DNA of 64,000 nucleotides, from the NCBI RefSeq assembly GCF_003053745.1, contig NZ_QAYE01000008.1, positions 124,001-188,000 on the forward strand. The letters run 5' to 3'. This DNA is from Sphingomonas faeni (GTDB lineage Bacteria; Pseudomonadota; Alphaproteobacteria; Sphingomonadales; Sphingomonadaceae). This document shows positions 49,001 to 56,851 of the stretch, in pieces. The stretch's first letter is position 1. Each line of letters opens with the position of its first letter. The notes beneath the pieces were generated by a model. It was not told where the DNA came from and did no database searches. It saw only the letters and a list, made by a program, of their open reading frames with translations. The translations under genes were made by a program, and so were the position numbers.

Positions 49001-51024
49001 ATCTCGAGACGGATCTGGCGGTTCACCGCCGCCTCGATATCGGCCTGCTGCTTGATCGCCTTGCTTTCGGCCTTCACGCGCGCCTCGGCGATCAGTGCCG
49101 CGGCGCCGGACACGCCATAGGCTTCCGCCAGCTTGTAGAGGTTGCGGATCTGCGCCTCGGTCGCCTCGGCGTCGCGCGCGAGCTGCTCGGCGTGCTTATC
49201 GGTCTTCGGCTTCGGGAAATTGTTATAGCCGATCGACTTGGCGATACGCTCGCGCGCGTTGTCGATCGCGGCGACCCGCACGCGCTTACCGAGCTTCGTC
49301 AGATACTGATCAGCCGCGGTGTACGCGGCGCCGTAGGTCTTCTCGAGGAGCTTCGGATCGCCCTGGCCGATCAGCATCTTGCCGAGGCCGACGACGCCAC
49401 CCTTCTCGACCTCGCCGAGATATGCCTTAGTCCCGGCCACGCCGGCGTAAATCGCCGCCAGGGATTGGCGCATGTAGCCGGTGAGGTCGTCGAGGACGCC
49501 CTTCACGCCCTTGGACATACCCTTCATGTCGCCGACGAAATAGTCCGAGATGTCCTTGCCGACGACGCTGAACAGCGCTTTGGTCGTGTCGGCCCAGGTG
49601 ACCGTCTCGTCCTTCAGCTTGAAGAGTTCCTGCTTCGTTGCGTTGGCGCCGCCGGTGATCTTGCCGAGGTCGCGCGTCAGCTGGTCGTTCGTGACACCCT
49701 GATTGACCCACCGATTGAACAGCGCGAACCCCGCGCCGACGGCGGCAAAGCCGACCAGAAGGGGAGCGAACCGGAGAGCGAGAACGCCGACCTCCTTGCC
49801 GAAACCACGCAGGCCGCCTTCGCTCATCTGCGCGACCTGGAAGATCTGGGCGCCCTGCTGAATGAATACCTGGAACGGCTTCTGGCCGGTGAGCAGGCCC
49901 TGCGTGATATCCGGCAGCTGAACCGCGATGTTCTTCAACGCACCGCCGCTCCGGCGTGCGGATCCGGCCAGCTGGTCGTGCTGCTGCGCGGCGCTATTGC
50001 TACGTTCGGTCAGTGCGGCCTCGGCGCGGCCCAACTCGGCTGCCGATGCGCCCGCCGCGGTCATCACCCGTCGGGCTTCCGCCAGTTCGGCGTTCAATCG
50101 GTTCTGTGAGGCTGCGGCCGGATCGATCAGGGCACGCAGGCGAGCCAGGGCCGCAGCATCGCTTGCGGCCGCGGTCTCTTCCGCGCGTAGAGCCTCTGCA
50201 CCGCGGCGCGCTGCGGCTTCGAATTGATCATGGGCAAACGCGGCCGAGCGGAGGCGCTGCGCCTCATCATCGCGTGCACTAGCAGCCTGAGCGGCGTCGA
50301 ACTCGCGCTGAGCCGCGGCGCCCTTGCGCGCGGCCGACTCGAACAGGTCATAGGCGTGAGCAGCTTCGCGGATCCGCGTCGCTTCTGCCGTCGCGGCCGC
50401 GACCTTCTCCGCTGCTTCCATTTCGCGCATGGCAGCGATGCCACGCCGCGCTGCCGATTCGAAAAGGTCATGGGCGAACGCGGCCGAGCGCAATGCCTGC
50501 GCCTGTCGCTCGGCTGCCGCTACCGCCTGACTGGCGGCCAGGTCCTGCGCCTGGGCAAGCGCCTCGGTTTCCTCACGAGCCTTACGCGTTGCCGCGAACC
50601 GCTTATCGTACAGCGCGGCCTCTGCGGCGACCAAACGGGCGGACAAGTCTGCGTTGCCCTGCTTGCTATTTGCCAGCGCGAGTTCGGCAACCCGGGCTTC
50701 GCGCAGCTGCTCGCGGGTCTTGCCATAGGCTGCGGCCTCACGCTCGAGCGAACGCACCAGGGCTTCGCCGGCCTTTTCGACCTGCGCCATCGCCTGACGG
50801 CTCGCCGCCATCTCGCGCGTGGTAGCATTACCGAACGCGACAATGTTCGACGTGGCGGCCGAGACGTCGACCAGGCCCTTGGTGGCACGCTCGATGCGGG
50901 TGGCATCGGCGAGCACCTTGGCTTCGGTCGAGTCCATCGCGGTCTGCAGCTGCAGCAGCTCGCCAAACGAACCACCGGTGTCGATGACAAAGCCGACCTC
51001 GAGTGCTGGGGAGGAATCGTCCAT
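46036..51024 (-). CDS. Tail length tape measure protein
   Basis: The 1662-aa protein has a coiled N-terminal half with three short repeats (AAFAHDLFESAARRG, AHAYDLFESAARKG, AAFAHDQFEAAARRG), the prophage tape-measure core TQGLLTGQKPFQVFIQQGAQIFQVAQMSEGGL, a hydrophobic segment near 430 (FAPLLVGFAAVGAGFALF), and a membrane-like Ala/Gly-rich stretch near 1010. Tape measures set tail length at roughly 0.15 nm per residue, implying a tail near 250 nm. It is downstream of the G/GT chaperones, as expected. Confidence 0.9.
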   Translation of the reverse strand: MDDSSPALEVGFVIDTGGSFGELLQLQTAMDSTEAKVLADATRIERATKGLVDVSAATSNIVAFGNATTREMAASRQAMAQVEKAGEALVRSLEREAAAYGKTREQLREARVAELALANSKQGNADLSARLVAAEAALYDKRFAATRKAREETEALAQAQDLAASQAVAAAERQAQALRSAAFAHDLFESAARRGIAAMREMEAAEKVAAATAEATRIREAAHAYDLFESAARKGAAAQREFDAAQAASARDDEAQRLRSAAFAHDQFEAAARRGAEALRAEETAAASDAAALARLRALIDPAAASQNRLNAELAEARRVMTAAGASAAELGRAEAALTERSNSAAQQHDQLAGSARRSGGALKNIAVQLPDITQGLLTGQKPFQVFIQQGAQIFQVAQMSEGGLRGFGKEVGVLALRFAPLLVGFAAVGAGFALFNRWVNQGVTNDQLTRDLGKITGGANATKQELFKLKDETVTWADTTKALFSVVGKDISDYFVGDMKGMSKGVKGVLDDLTGYMRQSLAAIYAGVAGTKAYLGEVEKGGVVGLGKMLIGQGDPKLLEKTYGAAYTAADQYLTKLGKRVRVAAIDNARERIAKSIGYNNFPKPKTDKHAEQLARDAEATEAQIRNLYKLAEAYGVSGAAALIAEARVKAESKAIKQQADIEAAVNRQIRLEIAQRVSDSAKSAASMRDQARIQTEVNTLIAAGNVPAERAAELVQDRIADLPLLAAIEVAQQRGLKEEADKATAALKAQQDARGAVKAAEIGTFYAGADQQADRQLAMQREELRLVGATDMARAQAMAKLQAEQTLQAKGYELGTAYANTYIGKQVEIAVGAETNRQAQDAWNASLSATADLFDTIDQTAQRAAQGMADAFGDVGSAIGDALTVMTGYYADQAKLQQDHAAAIRAANGDQARIDRENRLFALRSSSQQIGAFGDMASAAKGFFKEGSQGYKTLETAEKAFRLVQFALSVRAIAQDAIETGTKIANSVARIAVGATEAVVNAIKSLPFPLNLAAGAATVAALASIGVSIAGSFGGGGKNTLAPTNSGTGTVLGDTSAKSDSIKNAIDALKEVDTMTNTFAREMAASLKSIDSQIGGVASLVVRSGNIDASSGVTEGFKANAIGSVLSRIPVIGGILGGLFGSKTSVIGSGLYGGAQSVGSILGGGFDASYYSDIEKKKKLFGLTTSTKYSTQYSGADAGLENQFTLILKSFNDAIAAAAGPLGVATGDVQARLNGFIVDIGKIDLKGLTGAEIEEKLSAVFGAAADGMAAAAFPGLEQFQKVGEGVFETLVRVASTVEAVGTSLTMLGTNTQTMGIGVKLALADQFDSVSALTDAAGAYFETFYSKEEQAAAKTAQMNGVFASLGLAMPGTLAAFRQLVEAQDLTTAAGQSTYATLLKLAPAFADLQASMEGAKSAADIASERQDLQRQLLELQGDTAAIRALDLAKLDSSNRALQEQIYAIQDAQAAATAAKALADAWTSVGDSIMDEVKRIRGLTDGAGGNSFANLQGQFNAATSAARGGDQDAAKSLPALSQALLTAAAEQATSRQELARVQAQTAASLEATYGVVTALTKGSSTPSTASDRGIDVVTASQPATVPAPANDDLASEIKSLREEVTLLRTENNSGHAATAGNTKRIDGRLEAVTAPNGGEAISVASAA

Positions 51025-51042
51025 GGGTATGTTCCTCCCCGG

Positions 51043-51914
51043 TCAGCCCAGCAGCTTGCGCAGCTGAGCTTCCTCGATGTCGACTTCGCGCTGAGACACA
51101 GGCGCACGCCATGGCGCCGGACAGTTCTCGCTTTCGGCGAGCCGGCCCTCGGCGATGTACGTTTTCGATAGCTGACGGATCAGCCGACCGACCCAAGGCT
51201 CGAGCCTTATGCCGGTGTTGTCCTGCCAGGCGGCAAGCTCGCGCGAGCTGATCGCTGCCGTGCCCATCCCGGCCGCTTCCGTCAGGCCCATCTCAATGAG
51301 CCAGTCGGTGATGTGCGGCGCGGGATTCGGAGGCATCGACGGAAGGATCTTCTTCCGCTTCAGATCATCGATCCGACTTAGCCTGGTCTCGGCCGGCTCA
51401 TCTCTCCCGCGCCGGCTGCGGGCGTCCGGCTTTGGCGTAGCATGGAGCCACGCCATTTGCCGGACGTAGAGGGTTAGGCCGCCTTCGAGACGGCGCTGAA
51501 GTTTCCCCAGTCGCCGACGAACTTCGTCACCTGGCGGGTGATGAAACCGAGGCCCTGGTTGGCATAGACGGTGCGGAACAGATCCTCACCCTCGATCGGC
51601 TCGGCAGCGCCAGCCGGCTGATATTCGAAGTTCTCGAAGTGCGACGTGATCGCAGCGAGATCCTCGGCGGTCTCGGCGATACGCTCCTCGGGGGTCGCGG
51701 CGGTGATCTTGCCGTCATTGTCCTGCATGCGCTTCAGCGCGCGCGCCGACTGACGCGATTCGACGACGCCGTACGCCTTGCTGCCCGGGCCGTGCAGATG
51801 GATGCGAACAGGCAAGGTACGCTCTTCGTCGGCGAACAGCAGTTCGCCGGCCGGGTTCTTGACGTGGCAGGCGGCCGTGGCGGTGCAAGCGAGCAGTGCG
51901 ATATTGAACTTCAT
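51043..51914 (-). CDS. Tail assembly chaperone GT fusion, made by -1 frameshift
   Basis: The G frame (51914 down) contains the heptamer G-GGA-AAC at 51507-51501, 12 codons before its stop. A -1 slip there enters the frame that is open to 51043, giving a ~290-aa product. The downstream part (MGLTEAAGMGTAAISSRELAAWQDNTG...) resembles gpT. Lambda gpG is 140 aa and gpGT 279 aa, matching closely. The T segment also has an ATG at 51456 that could start a separate protein, but the shared frame and heptamer make the fusion more likely. Confidence 0.85.
51474..51914 (-). CDS. Tail assembly chaperone G-like protein
   Basis: The 146-aa unshifted product (MKFNIALLACTATAACHVKN...GNFSAVSKAA) is alpha/beta with an acidic middle (EERIAETAEDLAAITSHFENFEY). 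AAGGA lies 7 bases before ATG 51914. It holds the tape measure in solution during tail assembly. It ends in TAA at 51474 when no frameshift occurs. Confidence 0.85.
   Translation of the reverse strand: MKFNIALLACTATAACHVKNPAGELLFADEERTLPVRIHLHGPGSKAYGVVESRQSARALKRMQDNDGKITAATPEERIAETAEDLAAITSHFENFEYQPAGAAEPIEGEDLFRTVYANQGLGFITRQVTKFVGDWGNFSAVSKAA
51501..51507 (-). promoter_or_regulatory. Programmed -1 ribosomal frameshift heptamer GGGAAAC
   Basis: Read in the G frame as TGG-GGA-AAC it fits X-XXY-YYZ. The -1 frame after it stays open for 152 codons into the T segment. Heptamer, distance from the stop and genome position match the lambda G/GT system. Confidence 0.85.
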
Positions 51915-51992
51915 GGTTTGATCCTTCGCGGGAGGATGGTGCACCAACTCGTCCCGCACCCGCGATAGCGAGGCGAGTTGATGCATGGGGAG

Positions 51993-52011
51993 CCGGCGTC
52001 GCGGGCGCCGG
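51993..52011 (-). terminator. GC hairpin after the tail tube gene
   Basis: CCGGCG-TCGCGGG-CGCCGG lies 12 bases past the tail tube stop, in the 108-base gap before the chaperone gene. It may reduce read-through or protect the abundant tail tube mRNA. There is no T-run. Confidence 0.45.
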
Positions 52012-52022
52012 AAGGGGAAAAG

Positions 52023-52472
52023 TTAGGCCGCTGCGACCTTCACCGGCTTGGTGCAGATCTCGATCGTCGGCGCTGCCATCAGCATCGAGTCCGCGCCGTC
52101 GGCCGTCTCGGGCATGCCGAACACGCGACCCTGGAAGTAGCGCTTCGAGCCATCCTGATAGGTGACCTTGAACGAGTAGAGCTTCTGCGTCTCGTCGTCG
52201 GCCGACACCTGCATGAGGGTCTGGCCGGCATCGTCCGTATCGAGCGCCATGCTCGGCTGCAGAGCGCCGTAATCGGGCGAGCCCTTATACTTCTGCTTGC
52301 CACCCTTCAGCGGCTGGAACTCAACCTTGGCGAAGGTTGCGCCGAGGGTGCCGAGCTTCTCGACGTTGCCGACCTCGATCAGCGTCAGGGCAGCAAAGCC
52401 GGCCGCGTCATTGGTGGCGGGGGAAGCGGCAGCGATGGCGAGCGTCGAGCCCGCCGCGGTCATGGTCTTCAT
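52023..52472 (-). CDS. Major tail tube protein
   Basis: The 149-aa protein is beta-rich with SPDYGALQPSMALDTDDAGQ and GSKRYFQGRVFGMPETADG, typical of short phage tail tube proteins. ATG 52472 has AGAGG 6 bases upstream. It lies directly upstream of the G/GT chaperones, which is the conserved siphovirus order. Confidence 0.85.
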   Translation of the reverse strand: MKTMTAAGSTLAIAAASPATNDAAGFAALTLIEVGNVEKLGTLGATFAKVEFQPLKGGKQKYKGSPDYGALQPSMALDTDDAGQTLMQVSADDETQKLYSFKVTYQDGSKRYFQGRVFGMPETADGADSMLMAAPTIEICTKPVKVAAA

Positions 52473-52540
52473 AATTTACCTCTCAGAAGGCGAGCCGGCT
52501 CGGCCGGCGTGGATCCTCCGCCGATCGGCGGAAGTGCGGG

Positions 52541-52753
52541 TCAGCTGCGGGTGCGGCCGGTCTTGGCGGGGTCGCCTTCCGCCGGTGCCGGCGCGGCCTC
52601 GGCGTCAGCCTCTTCGACCAGGCCGGCCGCGTGATAATTCGCGAACGCACCCTCGCTGACCTCGACGGTTTCGCCGCCGGTGAACTGGGTCTCGGTGCCG
52701 GCGTCCTTGAAGTTGCGGACGATCTTGGCGCGCTTGGTCTTGGTGTCGGACAT
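52541..52753 (-). CDS. Small phage protein between tail completion and tail tube genes
   Basis: The 70-aa protein (MSDTKTKRAKIVRNFKDAGTETQFTGG...) has a basic N-terminus, a short beta segment (ETVEVSEGAFANYHAAGLVEE), and an Ala/Glu/Pro tail. GGAG lies 6 bases before the ATG. Its beta portion resembles small DUF-type head or tail decoration domains; no family is certain. Confidence 0.65.
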   Translation of the reverse strand: MSDTKTKRAKIVRNFKDAGTETQFTGGETVEVSEGAFANYHAAGLVEEADAEAAPAPAEGDPAKTGRTRS

Positions 52754-52764
52754 GGTGGTCTCCT

Positions 52765-53166
52765 TCAGGCGGGAGCGTCGAAACTGACGCGGAAGTCTTG
52801 GGTCTGTTCGAAGCTGTTGCCGGGGCCGCGCGCATCGGGGCCGGCGCCGGCGGTAAGGACGGACACGCTCTTCGCTTCGCCGACGTCGCCAGTTCGGCCG
52901 GCGCATGCTTTGCGCACGAGGCCGATGGCCTTCGTCTGCTCGGCATAGGTTTTGCCGCGAACGGTGACGGCGACACGGTCGACGGTCCGGACGGATCCGC
53001 CACGTTTCAGCGGCTGGCGTTCGACGCTGCTGACCAGGCGAACCAACAACGCTGGCAACACGACGCCGTCGGGCAAGGCTCCGGCCTTGATCCGTTCGGC
53101 CGTGTGCATGTCGACGACCGCCTGGTCGTCGACGAGCAGCGCGCCAATGATATCGACACCGGTCAT
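52765..53166 (-). CDS. Tail completion / terminator-like protein (DUF3168-like)
   Basis: The 133-aa protein (MTGVDIIGALLVDDQAVVDM...GVVLPALLVRLVS...TVRGKTYAEQTKAIGLVRKAC) matches the usual size and pattern of DUF3168-type tail completion proteins that cap the tail tube. Its ATG overlaps the gp10-like stop by 4 bases. Confidence 0.75.
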   Translation of the reverse strand: MTGVDIIGALLVDDQAVVDMHTAERIKAGALPDGVVLPALLVRLVSSVERQPLKRGGSVRTVDRVAVTVRGKTYAEQTKAIGLVRKACAGRTGDVGEAKSVSVLTAGAGPDARGPGNSFEQTQDFRVSFDAPA

Positions 53167-53693
53167 TCGTCATCGCCTTCCGGTTCGGCGCTGGCGACGA
53201 TCCCTGACCGGGTGACGTGCGCGTTGATGTAGCTCTGCGCGGCCGCGATCGCTTCGGCGCCCTTGATGTCCAGCGATGGCCGGAGGAACGGATGCGGCTT
53301 CGCGCCCGGGTGGAAGATTGTCTCGCCGACGAACTTGCCGCCGATGACCATCGAGCGTTTGGTGGTTGCGTTGAATCGGGCGACGCTCTTTCCGCCGCTC
53401 TCGTCCTTCGCAAGTGTGATGAAATGGGCGTCGGTGCCGTACTCGAGCCAGTTGGCGATCGCGCGGCCCCAGCCCTTACGCACCGTGATCTTGACCGTGA
53501 TGCGACCGGCTTCGAGCTTTGTCCGCAGCACGATCGCTTCGTCGACGTCGCTCGAGATCGAGCGCTCTTTCGCTTCCGCCTCGATGATCTTGCCGCCGGC
53601 GCGCGCGGCGCCGCGCAGGACCTGCTTTTCCAGCTTCGAGGGCAATTGCGAAATGAAGCGGCGCACCTCCGAACCACCCCGGCTCGTTGGCAT
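53163..53693 (-). CDS. HK97 gp10-like head-tail joining protein
   Basis: The 176-aa protein carries the family pattern LEYGTDAHFI and HPGAKPHPFLRPSLD, plus an N-terminal helix (RRFISQLPSKLEKQVLRGAARAGGK). Such proteins join the connector and tail. It overlaps the head closure stop by 1 base. Confidence 0.9.
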   Translation of the reverse strand: MPTSRGGSEVRRFISQLPSKLEKQVLRGAARAGGKIIEAEAKERSISSDVDEAIVLRTKLEAGRITVKITVRKGWGRAIANWLEYGTDAHFITLAKDESGGKSVARFNATTKRSMVIGGKFVGETIFHPGAKPHPFLRPSLDIKGAEAIAAAQSYINAHVTRSGIVASAEPEGDDE

Positions 53694-54040
53694 CAGGTAG
53701 CGGCCCGCGGGTCGTAGTCTTCGACCATCAGCTCGAGCCCGCCCTTGCGGCCGAGTTCGGCAGGCGCGGAGACGATCTCCATGATCCTGTCGCCGAGAAC
53801 CAAGCGCATCCCCGCGTCGACGTCCTCACGGTGATACATGCGGATCCGCGCCGGCCTGGTCGTCGTCGTGAAACCGCCCTGGTCACGCTCGCCGCGGCTC
53901 GGGAGCTTATCCTGGATCCCGACCCATATTTCGTCGACCAGCGCCCACTCGTCTTCGCCAGCGCTGGCAAACTCGGTGCTCTCGACTTTGCGCTCGAGCC
54001 GCACCAGGTGCTCGAGTTCGCCAGGCCGTACGACGATCAT
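53693..54040 (-). CDS. Head-tail adaptor / head closure protein
   Basis: The 115-aa protein (MIVVRPGELEHLVRLERKVES...DEWALVDEIWVGIQDKLPSRG) has the layout of SPP1 gp16-like head closure proteins. It overlaps the connector gene upstream by 4 bases. Confidence 0.85.
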   Translation of the reverse strand: MIVVRPGELEHLVRLERKVESTEFASAGEDEWALVDEIWVGIQDKLPSRGERDQGGFTTTTRPARIRMYHREDVDAGMRLVLGDRIMEIVSAPAELGRKGGLELMVEDYDPRAAT

Positions 54041-54351
54041 GCGATCGAGGTTGCCATGTAGCGGCCGATCATCGGCATCAGCTGCGCGTCGGTCAGCTCG
54101 GGCGCTTCGCGGTTGATGTAGAAGTCGGAAAGCGCGAGCTTGACGGCGTGCACGACGATCGCCGGCACCTTCTCGGCCGATGGCCAGCCAGCGTCGCCGA
54201 CCAGCTCGCGGCCGAGATAGCTCTCAATCCGGCCGATCGCCGCCGGAATGAGCGGCGACACCTGAGCGTCGGCGCTGGCGCTGACCTTCAGGAAGGCGCG
54301 CGCAGCGGCGATCGTCAGCACGCCGCCATCGATCGCCGCTACGTCGACCAT
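54037..54351 (-). CDS. Head-tail connector protein (gp6-like)
   Basis: The 104-aa helical protein (LTIAAARAFLKVSASADAQVSPLIPAAIGRIESYLGRELV, VKLALSDFYINREA) matches the HK97 gp6 / Phage_connect_1 family. It binds the portal from outside. The stop of the 50-aa protein lies just upstream. Confidence 0.85.
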   Translation of the reverse strand: MVDVAAIDGGVLTIAAARAFLKVSASADAQVSPLIPAAIGRIESYLGRELVGDAGWPSAEKVPAIVVHAVKLALSDFYINREAPELTDAQLMPMIGRYMATSIA

Positions 54352-54352
54352 A

Positions 54353-54505
54353 TCAGGCGGCCGGTGCCGACTTGGCGGGCGCCTTGTAGGTCTCGGCGAT
54401 CTTGCGCTCGACCAGATCCTTTTCGGTCTCGGCGTCGAACTTGGCGATATCGCCCTTCACGAACAGCGACCCGTGCGTGTGGGTCATGAGCAACTTAACG
54501 GCCAT
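54353..54505 (-). CDS. 50-aa small phage protein between capsid and connector
   Basis: MAVKLLMTHTHGSLFVKGDIAKFDAETEKDLVERKIAETYKAPAKSAPAA is encoded with GGAG 6 bases before ATG 54505. It has a beta start and a helix, like small proteins found between capsid and connector in many siphoviruses. The role is unknown. Confidence 0.7.
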   Translation of the reverse strand: MAVKLLMTHTHGSLFVKGDIAKFDAETEKDLVERKIAETYKAPAKSAPAA

Positions 54506-54521
54506 GATAGTCTCCGGATGC

Positions 54522-54551
54522 GCAAACGGGCGACCGAAGCCGCCCGTTTGC
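54522..54551 (-). terminator. 11-bp stem hairpin directly downstream of the major capsid gene
   Basis: GCAAACGGGCG and CGCCCGTTTGC are perfectly complementary around an 8-base loop. It lies 41 bases after the capsid stop. There is no T-run in the read direction, so it could act as a partial terminator or as a 3' mRNA stabiliser for capsid expression. Confidence 0.65.
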
Positions 54552-54591
54552 AGGTGTCGATTGATCAGCGGCCGGCTGGCCGCGGACCGGC

Positions 54592-55905
54592 TCAGTCGTC
54601 GCCAGGTGCCCAGGTGACGCCGGTGAGCATGGCGAACGCAACGGCGTAGCGCGTACCGGTGTCGTGCTCGGCGATGAGGCGGACCACCGTCTCGTCGTTC
54701 GAGAACGCCGAACGGATCGTGCCGTTGTCGTCGTATGCCGCGGTGTCGGAGCTGGCGATCGTCACCGCCTCGGTGTCGCCGATCAGCAGCTGCGAGAAGT
54801 CGCCGAAGTAGATCTCCGACTCGTTGCCGCCTACGCCGAGGTTATCCGGCACCGACGTCGTCATGCCGATCGGGTAGCCATAGAGCTTGCCCGATGCCAC
54901 TTCCGGGAAGGCGATGTTGCCGTTGCCGTCGCGCAACGTCTCAAGGAACATCTTCGAGCGCGGCGTCATGATCCAGCCACAGCTGATCATCGGCACGTTC
55001 GAATTGATGACCTTCAGGCGAAGCTTCGCGAGATCCGCCGTGACCGTCTTCAGCGTGGTCTCGGCGCTGACCGCGATCTTGTTGCCGACGGGCATCAGCG
55101 CCGCAAGGCCCTTCGGCGTGACGGCGTCGCCGGCGCTGCGGATGAACACGGCGTCCTCCTTGACAGCAACGCCCTCGAGGAGATCGTCGCGCACCATCTG
55201 GACCACGCCGATCGAGGCGCGGCGGATCAGCTGGTTCGTGATCGGCACCAACGCGCGCAGCGTCTTGGCGGACATCGACATCTGGCCGACCTCCACGTCG
55301 GTCGTCGGCGCCGGCGTGCGTTCGCCGACATAGCCGGCCGTCGTGCCCTTCGTCTTGTTGCGCATGGTCAGGTTGCCGTCGGGCATCGGGATCGAGCGCG
55401 CGCCGAGTGCGCGCACGACGACGCGCGGCCGAAGCAGGTCGATGAAGTCGGCGCTGTAGACCGGGTTGACCAGGAAGCCGCCCTTGACGTTGGTCGACTG
55501 CTCCTGGTTGGCGACGATCTGGCCGGTCTCGGTTCCCCAGAGCTGCTCGGCGTGGTCGGCCGCGGCGCGCTGGTCCATGTTGCAGGCTGCAAGCGACATG
55601 GCGATGCGGGTGAACATCGTGCCGGCCGGGAGCTGCGCTGCAGGCGCTGCCGGTACGCTACCGGCAGGCGTGCCACCGGGAGCGCCGACGACGATCGGAG
55701 CTGCCGTGGATGCCTTCAGCTTCAGGACCTGCTCTTCGCGGCCGATCTTCGTCTGCAGGCCGGTCGCCTCGGTCATCTTGGCGTCGAATTCCAGCTGTTC
55801 CTCAGCCGAAAGGTCGCGATCGCCATCGGTGGCCGCGGTGGTCATGATCAGCTCGGCTGCCGCGAGGACGCCGGCAAGGCTCGTCTTGAGCGCGGTGATG
55901 CGCAT
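54592..55905 (-). CDS. HK97-type major capsid protein with scaffold-like N-terminus
   Basis: The 437-aa protein has an N-terminal coiled, delta-domain-like region (EQLEFDAKMTEATGLQTKIGREEQVLKLK), a linker rich in Ala/Pro/Gly, and an HK97 fold with GGFLVNPVYSADFIDLLRPRVVVRALGAR, TMRNKTKGTTAGYVGE, and LGVGGNESEIYFGDFSQLLIG. The neighbouring protease probably removes the N-terminal part during maturation. Confidence 0.92.
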   Translation of the reverse strand: MRITALKTSLAGVLAAAELIMTTAATDGDRDLSAEEQLEFDAKMTEATGLQTKIGREEQVLKLKASTAAPIVVGAPGGTPAGSVPAAPAAQLPAGTMFTRIAMSLAACNMDQRAAADHAEQLWGTETGQIVANQEQSTNVKGGFLVNPVYSADFIDLLRPRVVVRALGARSIPMPDGNLTMRNKTKGTTAGYVGERTPAPTTDVEVGQMSMSAKTLRALVPITNQLIRRASIGVVQMVRDDLLEGVAVKEDAVFIRSAGDAVTPKGLAALMPVGNKIAVSAETTLKTVTADLAKLRLKVINSNVPMISCGWIMTPRSKMFLETLRDGNGNIAFPEVASGKLYGYPIGMTTSVPDNLGVGGNESEIYFGDFSQLLIGDTEAVTIASSDTAAYDDNGTIRSAFSNDETVVRLIAEHDTGTRYAVAFAMLTGVTWAPGDD

Positions 55906-55924
55906 AGGTAGGTCTCCTGGGGTT

Positions 55925-56851
55925 TTAGAGGCCGGCGCGGGCGTGCGCGAGCTTCAGGGTGTTCTCCGCGGACGTGCGCCGGGTGGAGGGGTTGCGGGTC
56001 GCAAGGCGTCGGATCGCGCCGTCCAGGCCGTCCGCTTCGACGCGGTCGGCCATGCGGGCTTTGACGGCCGAGGCACCGGCGAGCGTGCCGCCCTGACCGA
56101 AATCGCTGCGCACGACCGCCTCGGTGACACCGCGGCCGCGCGCAACTGCGCCGATGAACACGTCCTCGATCGAATCGATCATGGCCTGGATGACCGCGCG
56201 GCCGTCCTCGGTCGTCAGATCCGGACGCTTGTTCGGCGCGCTCTTGCTGACGATCGCGATGTCGCGACGTCCGGCCTGGTCAGGATTCTCCTGGACGCTG
56301 CCGCCCATCATCACGCCGATCGAGCCGACCATCGCGGTCGCGTCGATCGAGATCTCGCTCACCTGGCTAATGATCCAGTAGGCAGCAGAGCAGCCCATGC
56401 CGCTGACGTGCGCGACGACAGGCTTCGTCGACTGCGCGACCAGGCGCGCGAATTGCGAGATATCGGTCGTCACGCCGCCCGGGCTGTCGACGGCGAGCAG
56501 GATCTTGCGCACCGCGGGGTCGGCCTGCAGCACCCGGAAGTCGGCCGCGAGCAGATCGAGCGCGACGGCACCGCCGCCCGACGGGCTGATCATCGCGGCG
56601 CGCGGCAGGATCGGACCGAAGATTGGCAGTGCACCGACGCCGTCGCGAATCGCGGCCGAGCGTGTGCCGGCAACGCGCTCGCCCATCTGAGCGACCGCCT
56701 CGAGGTGGCGCTCGATATGGCCATCGTCCTTCACCGCCGCGACGGCCGGATGATCGAGAGCGCGCATCGCCATCGCTTCGATGGCCTCGAGATAGCCAGG
56801 CATGATCGCCCAGGGCACGGACCGGATGGCCGCCAGAATACGATCGCTCAT
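55925..56851 (-). CDS. S49-family capsid maturation protease (SppA/C-like)
   Basis: The 308-aa protein has the SppA-type core: DSPGGVTTDISQFARLV, catalytic Ser near 155 in GMGCSAAYWIISQ, and the candidate Lys near 208 in SAPNKRPDLTTEDG. It lies between portal and capsid, where capsid proteases are found. Its ATG overlaps the portal stop by 4 bases. Confidence 0.88.
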   Translation of the reverse strand: MSDRILAAIRSVPWAIMPGYLEAIEAMAMRALDHPAVAAVKDDGHIERHLEAVAQMGERVAGTRSAAIRDGVGALPIFGPILPRAAMISPSGGGAVALDLLAADFRVLQADPAVRKILLAVDSPGGVTTDISQFARLVAQSTKPVVAHVSGMGCSAAYWIISQVSEISIDATAMVGSIGVMMGGSVQENPDQAGRRDIAIVSKSAPNKRPDLTTEDGRAVIQAMIDSIEDVFIGAVARGRGVTEAVVRSDFGQGGTLAGASAVKARMADRVEADGLDGAIRRLATRNPSTRRTSAENTLKLAHARAGL

